NCBI RefSeq assembly: GCF_002160325.1
Contig: NZ_NFKJ01000005.1
Coordinates: 86,691 to 150,690 of the forward strand
Source: Lachnoclostridium sp. An181
Lineage (GTDB): Bacteria > Bacillota > Clostridia > Lachnospirales > Lachnospiraceae
Reading direction: 5' to 3'
DNA: 64,000 nt
The position numbers and the translations under genes were made by a program. The notes under the pieces were generated by a model that worked only from the letters and a program-made list of their open reading frames with translations, was not told the origin of the DNA and searched no databases. Shown piece after piece: positions 26,430 to 35,402 of the stretch; within the stretch, counting starts at the first letter, position 1, and every line of letters starts with the position of its first letter.

Positions 26430-27072
26430 TATTTTCCCTTTAATCTCTGAATAAATTTATCTACTTCCTGATACATCGTTTTACTATTAATTACCTTTGC
26501 TAAATTCACAAAACCTTTTCCTGTCGTATTATCTCTGATCATTGTTTGTGAAATTATCCCATATAGGAGTTGCTGTAACTCCTTTCCGAATAATCGAAAT
26601 CTTCTCTGTTTCATTATATAATCCTCTCGGATAGCCACAAAATACAATCTCTTCCATTGCCGAAAACTTTTCGTATTCTTCATTTGTTGGTATCATTGCT
26701 GGTCCTATACCCATATAATAAACGTCAATATTTTTGTTTTGCAGATTTCCTATTGTTTCTGCCATTAGCATGGCTACCAAATCTAAATCTCCCAACTGAA
26801 AAGTTTCAACAATTGAACTATCAAACTGAAGTTTTGTTGTTTTAGTTGATGCTATTCCTTTTTCCTAAATGTGTAATTCCATAAAACAGGACGCTGCATT
26901 TTCTAAAACATGATAACTTGTAATCAATAATGGAATAGCATTTTCCTATCTACCTTAATCGAAAAAATAAATCCTGTTCCACCAGTAAGTGAACCATCCG
27001 CCCTTTCGGCATAAAACGGGACAACTGTATAAAGTAACTGTGAGAAAACATCATGCTTACTCTTATTCATTT
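26430..27072 (-). pseudogene. Broken trypsin-like peptidase-domain gene
   Basis: Pieces of one protein lie in several minus-strand frames. A possible N-terminus MNKSKHDVFSQLLYTVVPFY precedes SLTGGTGFIF (26940-27072). Then comes MEEIVFCGYPRGLYNETEKI with KGVTATPIWDNF (26529-26795), and the end GKGFVNLAKVINSKTMYQEV (26429-26683). The GYPRGL ... RKG-x-x-A pattern resembles the trypsin-like peptidase proteins of restriction or defence loci. Stops and frameshifts show it is dead. Confidence 0.5.
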
Positions 27073-27261
27073 TCAACTTTCCTTTCTTCTGTTTCATCAA
27101 AATTTCTGTAATATCTCTCTTTTAAATACAACTCTCAATATTTATATTTTGATTATAAAATAATTTTAAAAATTTTTTTATTGGATCTATACTGATTAAG
27201 AGGACACATTATGTAAATATACATTACAATTAAGCAGACACAAAAAAGGAGATATCTACAG

Positions 27262-27555
27262 ATGTCCACAAACAACAAAGGTATCTGCTATGACGAAGAC
27301 TCCAAAAGAACTCTTGTCAATCTCTACCAAGCCGGCGGTAAAACACAAGCAACATTCTGCAAAGAATACGGAATTGCTCCTATGGCGTTAAACCGCTGGA
27401 TTAAACAATACTCAACTGTTCAAATCGATGATGGTAAAGTTTTAACCGCTAAGCATGTAAAACATTTTCAAAAGCGAAATGTCCAACTTGAAAAAGAACT
27501 ACTCATATTAAAAAAAGCGATTGCCATCTTCACGCCACACTCAAACAACGATTAG
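27262..27555 (+). CDS. IS3-family transposase OrfA
   Basis: A 97-residue helix-turn-helix protein: YDEDSKRTLVNLYQAGGKTQ, TFCKEYGIAPMALNRWIKQY and a leucine-zipper-like end (RNVQLEKELLILKKAIAIF). This is the DNA-binding OrfA of IS3 elements. AAAGGAGATATC precedes the ATG. OrfA alone would not transpose, and OrfB downstream is broken. Confidence 0.82.
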   Translation: MSTNNKGICYDEDSKRTLVNLYQAGGKTQATFCKEYGIAPMALNRWIKQYSTVQIDDGKVLTAKHVKHFQKRNVQLEKELLILKKAIAIFTPHSNND

Positions 27556-28075
27556 AAACTGCTCATAAGCTCCGTTTTCAACACCATATTAAAACTCTAT
27601 GTGAATCCCTCGGTGTTAATCCTGGTACTTATTACAAACATTACAATTCGGAACCAGCTGATCGTACCATAGAAAACCAGAAGATTTCCAAATGCATTCT
27701 CCAGATTTATGCTGACTGCAACAAACGTCTCGGTGCATATAAAATCACTTACATTCTTCAGCGTCATATGGCATAAACATCAGTGTCTGACGAGTGTACC
27801 GATTGATGCGAACCCTCAAATTACCACGTATGTCTATGGACAAAATCATAGCTTGGGACATTTCAGGCAAGCCCGAGGTTGATCTTGTTATGAATGCATT
27901 CAAAAAAGCTTATGATAATCGAAACTTTCCCCCAAGACTTATGTTTCATTCTGATCGAGAATCTCAATATACCGCCTCTTCATTTAGTCAACTATTAGAT
28001 TCTCTTAATGTGGTGCAATCATTTTCAAAAAAGGGCTATCCTTTCGATAATACTTGCTTGACTATACTCCAGTAA
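27520..28075 (+). pseudogene. IS3-family transposase OrfB, internally deleted
   Basis: The first part reads FQHHIKTLCESLGVNPGTYYKHY and RLGAYKITYILQRHMA, then stops at about 27775. A second part (27794-28075) has RLMRTLKLPRMSMDKIIAWD, DLVMNAFKKAYDNRN, LMFHSDRESQYTASSF and VQSFSKKGYPFDN. The second catalytic Asp (HSD) is present, the first Asp region is disturbed and the Glu is lost. It cannot be active. Confidence 0.8.
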
Positions 28076-28273
28076 TTATTTATCTTTATTATTCTTATCA
28101 TTTTTATTCAAATGCGTGGTTGATAAACATAAAAATGACGAACCTAGGCATAAAAATATTACTGCTGTATTAGTATTCTTATCAATAAAATTCACTATTG
28201 ATATAATGTAATAACATATTGAGGCAGCTAGAAAACATAAAAAACATATTTTCTCTCTTTTATCTTTTTTCAT
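28076..28273 (-). CDS. Small membrane protein, two predicted helices
   Basis: A 65-residue protein: MKKDKREKICFLCFLAASICYY, a second hydrophobic stretch AVIFLCLGSSFLCLS and a charged tail KNDKNNKDK. The ATG at 28273 follows AAAGGTGGAGAAATT. The family is not recognised. Its stop abuts the truncated IS3 end, so the IS break may have trimmed a longer gene. Confidence 0.6.
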   Translation of the reverse strand: MKKDKREKICFLCFLAASICYYIISIVNFIDKNTNTAVIFLCLGSSFLCLSTTHLNKNDKNNKDK

Positions 28274-28404
28274 AATTTCTCCACCTTTCAAATTCAAATC
28301 TTCACATTACTGGAATTCTCCGTTGCATTTAATCCTTCCAGCTGATTACTGTTCTTATATCCAGAGTCCTTACCTATTATACTTTTAAACTTGTAACATT
28401 CTCT

Positions 28405-28872
28405 TTACTCAGCTTTTCTTTCCAGGCTAAGCAAATAATATCGATAAGTTATATAGCCAATGGATGTCATAAAAACCAAAATAAAAGCTACATTATCTTT
28501 CAAAGTTCTGAAATAAAGAGCAAAAAAAACAAATCCGATACTTTGAATCATAATTTTAAATTTTCTATCTTCAAGTTTTCCCATTTTAAATAAACAATAG
28601 CGAATTCCTATTACTGCCGGAGAAAACACGATTGCTATTATAATCAGGAATATGGTTTGCTTATTAGTAGCAAATTTCTTTAATATATTTCTCTCTTTAT
28701 TGTCAATCTCCAAACATTGGTACAACAGACTTAGTGACGCCTCATCAGGTACGCTTTTTCCCAACTCCCATTTTGAAATAGTCTGTCTGGTAACATATAC
28801 AGAATTTGCTAGTTCTTGCTGCGTCATTCCTTTTTTTATTCTCGCCTCTTTTATCATTTCTGAAAGTTCCAT
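28405..28872 (-). CDS. XRE-family regulator with membrane helices
   Basis: A 155-residue protein. The N-terminal helix-turn-helix (GMTQQELANSVYVTRQTISKWELGKSVPD) is of the Cro/CI type. After residue 70 come three hydrophobic segments, including TIFLIIIAIVFSPAVIGIR and FILVFMTSIGYITYRYYLL. Membrane-tethered XRE regulators are common in Firmicutes, usually next to the membrane gene they control. Here 28883-29164 encodes such a protein 10 bases upstream. GTGGAGGATAT precedes the ATG. Confidence 0.8.
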   Translation of the reverse strand: MELSEMIKEARIKKGMTQQELANSVYVTRQTISKWELGKSVPDEASLSLLYQCLEIDNKERNILKKFATNKQTIFLIIIAIVFSPAVIGIRYCLFKMGKLEDRKFKIMIQSIGFVFFALYFRTLKDNVAFILVFMTSIGYITYRYYLLSLERKAE

Positions 28873-28882
28873 ATATCCTCCA

Positions 28883-29164
28883 CTATCTACTGTTAGTATT
28901 CAGGACGCTACTAACAGCACTAACCGCTCCAATACATATTATTATAGTGAAACTCGTATCCCATTCCCGCTCAAATAGAAATCCATATATACATATAAAA
29001 GCAAAAGCAATAAAGAAAATCCACCTGAACACTTTTGGATAACGATTTGATACTTTTATAATGTACATTACAACTGGCACTAGCAACAATCCAGCTATAC
29101 CAAATAATCCAATGGTAACCATCCAAAAGATATACTTCTTATTTTTTTCCATAAATCTCAACAT
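28883..29164 (-). CDS. Small integral membrane protein, partner of the XRE gene
   Basis: A 93-residue protein with three hydrophobic helices: IFWMVTIGLFGIAGLLLVPVV, VFRWIFFIAFAFICIYGFLF and FTIIICIGAVSAVSSVL. The ATG at 29164 follows AAAGGAGGTTTTAG. It forms a two-gene operon with the downstream membrane-bound XRE regulator. The family is not recognised; it may sense or regulate at the membrane. Confidence 0.7.
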   Translation of the reverse strand: MLRFMEKNKKYIFWMVTIGLFGIAGLLLVPVVMYIIKVSNRYPKVFRWIFFIAFAFICIYGFLFEREWDTSFTIIICIGAVSAVSSVLNTNSR

Positions 29165-29631
29165 AACTAAAACCTCCTTTATTTTATACTCACATTTTAG
29201 GAAGTCTGTCTGCTAAAGTCACGCAACGGTCACCATAATTAACGCAACATCTACCTTGTATCTTCATAATAATTATGATTATTTCTACTTTCTCAGATGT
29301 TCTGCTGTAACTATGCTCTATACGCTCTATTGGTATTATATTTTTACAATTATTCTGTTATTCTAATGGAAATCCTCGCTTTTTACTCTGTAAACTTCAA
29401 AGTTTCTTTATTCGTATTTTACCATAGTTCACACCAAAGCGCTATTCCTGTACCAGCAAAGAACAGCTTTTCGACTACTCTCTACCTTACACATATACAA
29501 TATCTTTCAGCACACTTTCCTCTACATTGGTTTTGATATTATTCATTAATGCACCCCATTTCATCTGGTCCTGTTCGTTTGGCGATTCTGTCACACCTTG
29601 TTTTTCTGCCATTTGTTTCATTTTTTCGTTT
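29165..29631. other. Gene-free, decayed stretch
   Basis: No supported gene. A minus-strand piece at about 29490-29630 (KQMAEKQGVTESPNEQD, then QMKWGALMNNIKTNVEES) reads open after the stop of the relaxase-like stub to its right. It could be the tail of a decayed element gene. Confidence 0.4.
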
Positions 29632-29739
29632 TTATATCAAATATTCAAGTGTACTTTTATCTACATTTTCAGCTATAAAATCTCTTCTGTCATGAGCTAA
29701 TGCACCAGCTCCAACCATACCACTAATTGTTCTTTTCAT
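29632..29739 (-). pseudogene. N-terminal stub of a MobV-like relaxase (element C remnant)
   Basis: MKRTISGMVGAGALAHDRRD then FIAENVDKSTLEYLI and a stop. The start matches the MobV/plasmid-recombination relaxase N-terminus at 48073 (KRTISFMTGKGSVNHN, then FHAKNTNPERS). The DNA to its right (29780-29910) matches the region upstream of that relaxase, which supports the assignment. The catalytic motif is missing. Confidence 0.5.
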
Positions 29740-29779
29740 TATCTTTTTATCTCACCTGCCATTCTTAAAAGAGTGCCAG

Positions 29780-29910
29780 ATATGGCGAACAAAAGTTTTC
29801 TCGCCGGATACAGCGATTTTGTTACTTTTGTCAAAGGTAACGCAAAAGCACTTTTGATAGCCTACATTCATCAAAAGTACCCTTGTGCCCTGCCGGAGGC
29901 TATTTCCTCC
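29780..29910. other. Conserved relaxase-upstream DNA, copy 1 (possible oriT relic)
   Basis: This resembles 36181-36310 and 48110-48240, each next to a relaxase start. It shares CGCCGGATAC, the inverted repeat at 29821-29841 (GTTACTTTTG/CAAAGGTAAC), CAAAAGCACTTTTGA and GCCCTGCCGG. It is probably the origin-of-transfer or control region of a lost element; function is inferred from position only. Confidence 0.45.
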
Positions 29911-29996
29911 CGTTGATCAGATTGTTTCCGATGGAATCCGAAGAATATGACCAATAGCGATACAACTATCCAAAAAACATAAAATAAAACCAACGA

Positions 29997-30046
29997 AAAA
30001 AGGCCTTACCAAATTGATTTCACTCAATTCAGTAAGACCTTTTTTG
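29997..30046. terminator. Bidirectional terminator hairpin near the element C end
   Basis: AAGGCCTTACCAAATTGA pairs with TCAATTCAGTAAGACCTT and both flanks are A/T runs. An almost identical hairpin lies at 40369-40416 just downstream of the element B regulator, and the 130-150 bases to the right of each also match. This marks 29.99-30.20 kb as the right end of an element related to B. Confidence 0.8.
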
Positions 30047-30181
30047 TCGGTTTCACACATATCACTCGATAACCAATGGATTCTTGACAAATAATACAAA
30101 ATACCCATTGTTATCATTTTATTGTCAAATAGAAGTTTATTTGCTCTCAAACGCCATGTTTATAAGGGTTTTCTCAATTTG

Positions 30182-30197
30182 TTTACTATTCGAACTC
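30182..30197. repeat. att-like site 3 (guaA 3'-end copy)
   Basis: On the minus strand this reads GAGTTCGAATAGTAAA. The guaA end is GAGTTTGAATAGTAAA at 54613-54628, a single difference that is silent in the Glu-Phe-Glu-stop reading. It is taken as the left boundary of element B and right boundary of the element C remnant. The stretch from here to 30558 has no gene; TTATCA repeats (30300-30340) may be integrase arm sites. Confidence 0.6.
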
Positions 30198-30558
30198 GCA
30201 AAATTAAATTTAGTTCTATACAGTTTTGTATAGGAGATTTGGTTTTATTTGATTTTATTTATTTCCAACTGTCATATCTCTATGGCCTGTTTCTGCTAGT
30301 GTTATCAATCTGTTATCACGATTTTGTTATCAAAATTACAGCTATATTTCAAATTTTAAATCTAGCATTTGGCAAATTAATCAATACAACCACTTCCCAA
30401 TACCACACTCGCAAAATCATCTCCAATAAGTAACGCTTTATTACTATTGTCTTTAAGTTCTAATATCATTTGATGTTTAAACTCATTATAGCTTAATAAA
30501 GTATATATCACCTCTAGCGAATCATACCCTTTTCCCACATAAAAATTAATTGTATCAA

Positions 30559-30991
30559 TTAAGGAAAATCTATATGCAGGTGCGGTGTTGCCTCATCCAG
30601 ATGGAGATGAGCGGAAAACACACGCAAGGCAGGATTCCGTTCCTGAAAACCTTTTATATATTCATCCCATATTCTTGCTGCAATCTGTCCATCAGGCGTT
30701 TCCGCTCCCATATCATTTTTATTTCCAATCTGAAGGATTATCTCATGAAATGGTTTTTCCTGCTTTCCAGAACGGATTTTTTCATAATGATTTTCGATCT
30801 TTCCTTGTCTGCTTTACATTATACCTTTCAAGTGCCTCATCAAATAATTCATGGTATATTTCTTGAATATCCTGATTGCAGTATTCCACATTCCAGTGAC
30901 TCCGTTTCGGATCTGTATTCTTTGCATGGAATTTTCTGCTGTTGTGGTTGACAAAGCCTTGCCCTGTTATAAAGCTGATTGTCCTCTTCAA
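30559..30991 (-). pseudogene. MobV-type relaxase, truncated after the catalytic motif and frameshifted (element B)
   Basis: It starts LKRTISFITGQGFVNHNSRK and is close to the intact relaxase at 46724-48073. A frameshift near 30785 moves the frame to IENHYEKIRSGKQEKPFHEI. It runs to LRVFSAHLHLDEATPHLHID, which holds the metal-binding His motif, then stops two codons later at 30559. The coiled-coil C-terminal two thirds are gone. Its upstream side is fused to a broken XerC/D-like integrase. Element B probably cannot mobilise itself. Confidence 0.85.
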
Positions 30992-31574
30992 TAACTCTCC
31001 TTTCTCCCTTTTCCACGAATCAGCACTGTATTCTCTTCCGGCCAGTAATCTGCCATATCCAGAGCGGAAAGTTCTCCCACCCGAAGCCCCAGACAGAAAA
31101 GCAGCTCGATTATACACATATTCCGGACAGCCAGTCTTTCTTTATATTCTGACCAGGCCTGCTGATACTGGAAAGTAGCCGCCAGAATCAGCTCTTTAAT
31201 CTCTTCCCTGGATAATGTCCTGGGCAATGTCCTTGGCAACTGAAATTTTCTGGCCGTGAACCGGAAGAAAATCTCATTTAAGTTCAAAACCATTCTGAGA
31301 TAATCACAATACTGCTGAATGGAAACATATTTTCTGCGGATAGAACGGGGTGCTAATTCTATCTCATTCTGCATATAAAAAAATATTCATAGATGCTCCG
31401 GTCATTGATATCCCCGTAATGCCGTCTTTCCAGCCACCTGGAAAAATTCTGCAGGTCATTTTTATAGGCATACAGGGTATTGGATGACAAGTTTCTCTGC
31501 ACAAAAAGCATATCAATAAAGTCCTGGATCAGGACTTCCTGTTGTTCCTTATTATATTCCATAGGCCCCTCCAT
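30992..31574 (-). pseudogene. XerC/D-like tyrosine recombinase, frameshifted and truncated
   Basis: The N-terminal SAM-like domain lies at 31359-31574 (LIQDFIDMLFVQRNLSSNTL, then YAYKNDLQNFSRWLERR). One base lost in a T run near 31380 breaks the frame. The rest (30988-31374) reads LAPRSIRRKYVSIQQYCDYL to CIIELLFCLGLRVGELSALD, with the first catalytic Arg, then IRGKGRKE. The His-x-x-Arg and Tyr half is missing because the gene is joined to the relaxase upstream region at a shared GGGAGAAAGGAG. It is unrelated in detail to the two element integrases. Confidence 0.8.
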
Positions 31575-31726
31575 TTTTCTCCTATCTGTTCATACAATTC
31601 CAATGATACCTTCTTATCCTTTTACTGTCCGGGGAGGGTGTCTGAAGAAAAATCCCGGAGGCTTGTTTTTTGGCGAGCAATTTTCCCCATTTTCATCGTT
31701 ATGATTCCCTAAAATCAGCGTTGTAT

Positions 31727-31850
31727 ATTCATGCAGTTTCAAAGAATATCAATACATTTCCAAAAAATCAAGGACGCATTCGCGCCGCTATCGCGGTTAA
31801 AATCCTTGATTTTACGGTAATGTATCGATAATGGTAATCAAGGCATGAAT
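31727..31850. repeat. 124-bp imperfect inverted repeat
   Basis: The ends ATTCATGC (31727) and GCATGAAT (31850) face each other. The long inner arms 31752-31774 and 31803-31825 pair over about 23 bases with few mismatches (ATACATT ... AAAATCAAGGA). A GCCGC/GCGG loop closes it. It lies in a 480-base gene-free gap. It resembles a palindromic mobile-type repeat or a large hairpin; no coding potential was seen. Confidence 0.6.
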
Positions 31851-31994
31851 GAGTAATTATAATTGTCTGACAATGATGATTTTAAGGAAGTGCCGCGCCA
31901 ATTATGAGGAATTGACCTCGCTCATAAACAAGGCTTCCGTTCCCGCTGTCTGTCCATATCATACCTTATATAAATTATAGTGTATGAATGGCCG

Positions 31995-32043
31995 AAAAAA
32001 AGGACCCTGCACTGTCTTTTCAAAGGCAGTACAAAGTCCTTTC
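31995..32043 (-). terminator. Terminator of the YhgE/Pip-like gene
   Basis: On the minus strand, AAAGGACTTTGTACTGCCTTT pairs loosely with AAAGACAGTGCAGGGTCCTTT and a TTTTTT run follows. It lies 15 bases past the stop codon. Confidence 0.75.
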
Positions 32044-32057
32044 CCTTCTTTTTTCTC

Positions 32058-35000
32058 TTATGCCAGTCCCTTTTCCTCTAACCAGTTATCCAGAGTCCTT
32101 TTTCCTCTTTTCATCTTAAGGGTTCGGATCTGGAACTCCAGAATGGTCAGCAGGGTAAAGACGATCCACAAAACGGTCAGGAATATTACGGCTTCCTGAA
32201 TACTTTCTCCTCCTGATATGGTACTTCGGAAGGCTTCCACCGTATAAGTGAACGGTACCCAGTCATGAAGATAAGGGACAAAGCTTCCGGACAGTTCCAG
32301 GGGGTAGGTTCCCACAGAACCTGCCAGCTGGATCACCATAAATACCAGCATCAGGAAACTTCCCACTTTGCCAAAAGTATTGGTAAAGAAATACATCACA
32401 GACATAAAAGCCACCGAAGCCAGACAGGCCACCGCCAGGGTTTTCCCCATTTCCACCGGCTCAAAACCGTCACACAGATGAAGCATAAAGATCATCACCG
32501 CTGCCTGGAGCAGGGCAATCAGATACAGTACCGATGCCTTGCTTCCCCACCAGGCCAGACCGGATTTCAGCTTTCCGCTGTACTTTGTCAGCGGATACAT
32601 AAGACTAAAGGCAATACAGCCTACCCAAAGTGCCACAGACATCATATAGGGGGCCATGGCATGGCCGTTATTTTCTACCCTGGTGATCTGTGTTTCTTTT
32701 GTTTCCACAGGAGCTGCAAACATATCCGCCGTATCTTCTCCTTTATTCGTATCCCGGATCTGTTTTGCCCCCTCTGCCAGACTGTCTTTTAAAGTCCTAG
32801 TTCCTTCCGCCAGCTGTTCAATCCCGGATCCAAGAGTTTTACTTCCATCATGAAGCTGGGAAGCTCCGCTGCTGATCTGGGAGGCTCCGTCCTCCAGCTG
32901 TACCGCTCCTCCAAGAAGAGCCTGATTGTTTGCAATAAGCTGGCCGGTTCCCTGGGACAACTTGCTGGTTCCGGCTACCAAGGTATCCATACCCGCCGAA
33001 AGAGTTCCTGCTCCCTGAGAAAGGGTCTGGGCTCCTGTCTTCAGACTTCCAGTTCCCTGTTTCAGATCCTTTGCTCCCTGGGACAGCTGTTCCACTCCCT
33101 GGGAAAGAGCCGGAAGCTGTCCCTGCATTTCCTGTACTCCTTTATCCAGATCAGAACTCCCCTGTACCAGACGGCCAAATCCCTCATCCAGCTGCCCGGC
33201 TCCCTGTACCAGTGCTTCCGTTCCCTGTGTCTTCAGTGCTCCGGCTCCATCCTTTGCACTCTGGATTCCGCCGGCAAGTGCAGGTGCCGCCTCAGTCAGC
33301 TGTTCTACTCCCCGGTTCACTTCTCCACTTCCCTGGGTAAGACGGTCAGCACCTTCCCTCAGCTGAGACAGACTGTCTCCAACCTGTGTGCCGATTCCGC
33401 TCTTCAGCTGCTCCATGCCGCTGTCCACTCCTGCCAGATACTGTTCTCCGGCTGTTTCTGTCTGAGCAGACAACTGTCCCAGACCTTCTGATAATGCCTG
33501 AAGACCCTTTACCACACTGCTCAGGTCTGTAGAATTTTCCCCTGCCAAACCGGCCCCGGTCATATCCCGGGCCTGCCGGGCTGCCTCTGCCATGGTCTGC
33601 TGATCCTGAGACAGGGCGGCACTGCTGTTCCCAAGAGCCTGAGAAGCTTCCTGGAGACGGTTTCCCGCCTCATTGGCTGCATCGGCGTTTTGCTGTGCAG
33701 CTGCCACTGCCTCCCAGGCAACGGATGCCACTGCATCTATATCTCCTGAATCAATTGCCTGCTGCAAGGAATCACTTAAATAAGAGGCGTCTGTACTTTC
33801 CACACCTCCCAGATTTTCTGCCGCAGCCTGGGCTGCCTCTGCCTGGTTTCCGGCTTCCTGGGCATTCCTCTCTAAAGTATCGCCCAGCTGGTCCCCACTT
33901 CCTGTTTCCTGGGACATGCTCTCCGTTCCCTGAATCCCCGCAAGGAGCTGATCGGCACTGGATTTTAACTGGTCCGCGCCCTCTTTCACAGAGTCAAAAA
34001 CCTGTTTTCCTCCATCCTGCAGCTGTCCGTTTACCTGATCAATACTGGCAGAAATGCCGGGGACTACCTGTTCTTCCAGAAGCTTCATTCCCTGGGAAAG
34101 CTGAGCTGCCCCTTCATAGACCTCATTTGTACCTTCCTGAAGTTTCTGTGTCTGCCCGGGAAGCTGGGATGCTGCACTGTTCAGCTGATCCAGTCCTTCC
34201 TGTAAAGATGCAAGACCCCTGTCTGTCTGTTCAGCTCCTGCCTTCAGACTTTTGCTTCCCTCTCCCGCTGTCTTGACACCTGCGGCAAGCTGGGAAGACC
34301 CCTGGGATAATGCCCGGACTCCCTGAGAAAGTCCCGGGATCTTTCCTTCTAACTGTCCCATGCCCTCTTCCAGGGACTGGGCTCCTGCATCCAGGCTTTC
34401 ACTTCCGCCGGCAAGTTCTTTTGCCCCGCTGTCCAGGGTTTTCGTCCCCTTGTTCAGTTCACTGGCCCCATCCTGAAGTTCACGTGCTCCCTTGTCTGCG
34501 GCTGTTACTCCATCTGTATAAGTCTTTAGTCCCTCTTCTAGGGTCTGACTGCCATCTCTGAATACCAGAGTACTATCTGCCAGAACCTGTAAATTCTCTT
34601 CGATCTGTTCATTTCCTGAGGCAAGTGCCCGAGTTCCCTCCTGGAGCTTCCCGGAACCATCTGCCGCTTCCTCCATTCCGTCCCCGGCCTTACCGATCTG
34701 TTCAAAAACCGCTTCTGCATAGGTGCGGGTAACTTCTTCCCGGACAGAACTCTGGATTTTCTCCATAGCTGTCTCGCTCATCTTAGAAGCAATGTAATTG
34801 GTACCCGGGTTTGTTTCATAAGAAAGTTCCATTTTTTCAGGTTTTTCCCGGGTAAGGGTGGCTGCATTGGCTGAAAAATCCTCCGGTATGGTAATGACCA
34901 TATAATAACTTCCGTCTTTCAGCCCCTGCCGGGCCCTTTCCTTATCTGTAAAAGAAAAATTCAGAGAACTGTCCTCTTTCAGATTCTCCACCATTTCTTT

Positions 35001-35204
35001 TCCTATGTTTAATGTTTCTCCCTCATATTCTACCGGTTTATCCTCATTCACCACAGCCACGGGCAATTTGTCCATATTGCCATAAGGGTCCCACATGGAT
35101 CCCAGAAAAAGGGTGGTATAAATGGTAGGAATTGCAATAATCGCAACAATAACTACCAACATGAGTTTATTACTCAGTAGCTTTTTCCACTCTAGTTTCA
35201 GCAT
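32058..35204 (-). CDS. YhgE/Pip-family membrane protein with a long repeat domain
   Basis: A 1048-residue protein. The N-terminal helix at about 12-32 (LMLVVIVAIIAIPTIYTTLF) leads into the Pip domain (PVAVVNEDKPV). A central region of roughly 550 residues then repeats short units such as LSQGAxxLxxG and LxEGxxxLxxG, probably a long coiled coil or solenoid. The last 220 residues have five to six membrane helices like ABC-2 permeases (MAPYMMSVALWVGCIAFSLM, LVFMVIQLAGSVGTYPLELS). The family includes phage-infection protein and ESX/type VII-linked exporters. The ATG at 35204 follows GGAGACAGGAGA. It is divergent from a TetR gene and carried as cargo in element B. Confidence 0.88.
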   Translation of the reverse strand: MLKLEWKKLLSNKLMLVVIVAIIAIPTIYTTLFLGSMWDPYGNMDKLPVAVVNEDKPVEYEGETLNIGKEMVENLKEDSSLNFSFTDKERARQGLKDGSYYMVITIPEDFSANAATLTREKPEKMELSYETNPGTNYIASKMSETAMEKIQSSVREEVTRTYAEAVFEQIGKAGDGMEEAADGSGKLQEGTRALASGNEQIEENLQVLADSTLVFRDGSQTLEEGLKTYTDGVTAADKGARELQDGASELNKGTKTLDSGAKELAGGSESLDAGAQSLEEGMGQLEGKIPGLSQGVRALSQGSSQLAAGVKTAGEGSKSLKAGAEQTDRGLASLQEGLDQLNSAASQLPGQTQKLQEGTNEVYEGAAQLSQGMKLLEEQVVPGISASIDQVNGQLQDGGKQVFDSVKEGADQLKSSADQLLAGIQGTESMSQETGSGDQLGDTLERNAQEAGNQAEAAQAAAENLGGVESTDASYLSDSLQQAIDSGDIDAVASVAWEAVAAAQQNADAANEAGNRLQEASQALGNSSAALSQDQQTMAEAARQARDMTGAGLAGENSTDLSSVVKGLQALSEGLGQLSAQTETAGEQYLAGVDSGMEQLKSGIGTQVGDSLSQLREGADRLTQGSGEVNRGVEQLTEAAPALAGGIQSAKDGAGALKTQGTEALVQGAGQLDEGFGRLVQGSSDLDKGVQEMQGQLPALSQGVEQLSQGAKDLKQGTGSLKTGAQTLSQGAGTLSAGMDTLVAGTSKLSQGTGQLIANNQALLGGAVQLEDGASQISSGASQLHDGSKTLGSGIEQLAEGTRTLKDSLAEGAKQIRDTNKGEDTADMFAAPVETKETQITRVENNGHAMAPYMMSVALWVGCIAFSLMYPLTKYSGKLKSGLAWWGSKASVLYLIALLQAAVMIFMLHLCDGFEPVEMGKTLAVACLASVAFMSVMYFFTNTFGKVGSFLMLVFMVIQLAGSVGTYPLELSGSFVPYLHDWVPFTYTVEAFRSTISGGESIQEAVIFLTVLWIVFTLLTILEFQIRTLKMKRGKRTLDNWLEEKGLA

Positions 35205-35328
35205 TCTCCTGTCTCCTTTCTGTCTGCGCAACTAGTTATAGTTTAATAGATACTATGTTGATTATTTACACATACTGCATTATACTAGGGTTATAAATAC
35301 CTTACAACCGACAATAATCCTTCGTTGC

Positions 35329-35353
35329 GTCTATTAATAGACAAAATGTCTAT
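35329..35353. promoter_or_regulatory. Palindromic operator-like sites between yhgE-like and tetR genes
   Basis: Two overlapping inverted repeats lie about 50 bases upstream of tetR: GTCTATTAATAGAC (35329-35342) and ATAGACAAAATGTCTAT (35337-35353). A further TGTCTAT half-site follows. TetR proteins bind such palindromes, so the regulator probably controls both divergent genes from here. Confidence 0.6.
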
Positions 35354-35402
35354 CTAGTGTCTATGGTTTATAATTTTTTTATATTTTCGAAAGGAGAAAT
35401 CT

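Larger units (their letters stand above)
27200..28075 (+). mobile_element. Degenerate IS3-family insertion sequence
   Basis: An OrfA gene followed by a decayed, internally deleted OrfB makes up an IS3-group element on the plus strand. OrfB ends abruptly after KGYPFDN, just before the expected catalytic Glu, so the right end is missing. Clear terminal inverted repeats could not be assigned, and the left limit is approximate. Confidence 0.75.

Noticed and set aside
33071..34276. Plus-strand frames and periodic DNA in 32.8-34.5 kb that could look like a tandem-repeat array
   Set aside because: The periodicity comes from the heptad-like repeats of the YhgE-like protein, and units vary in sequence and length.
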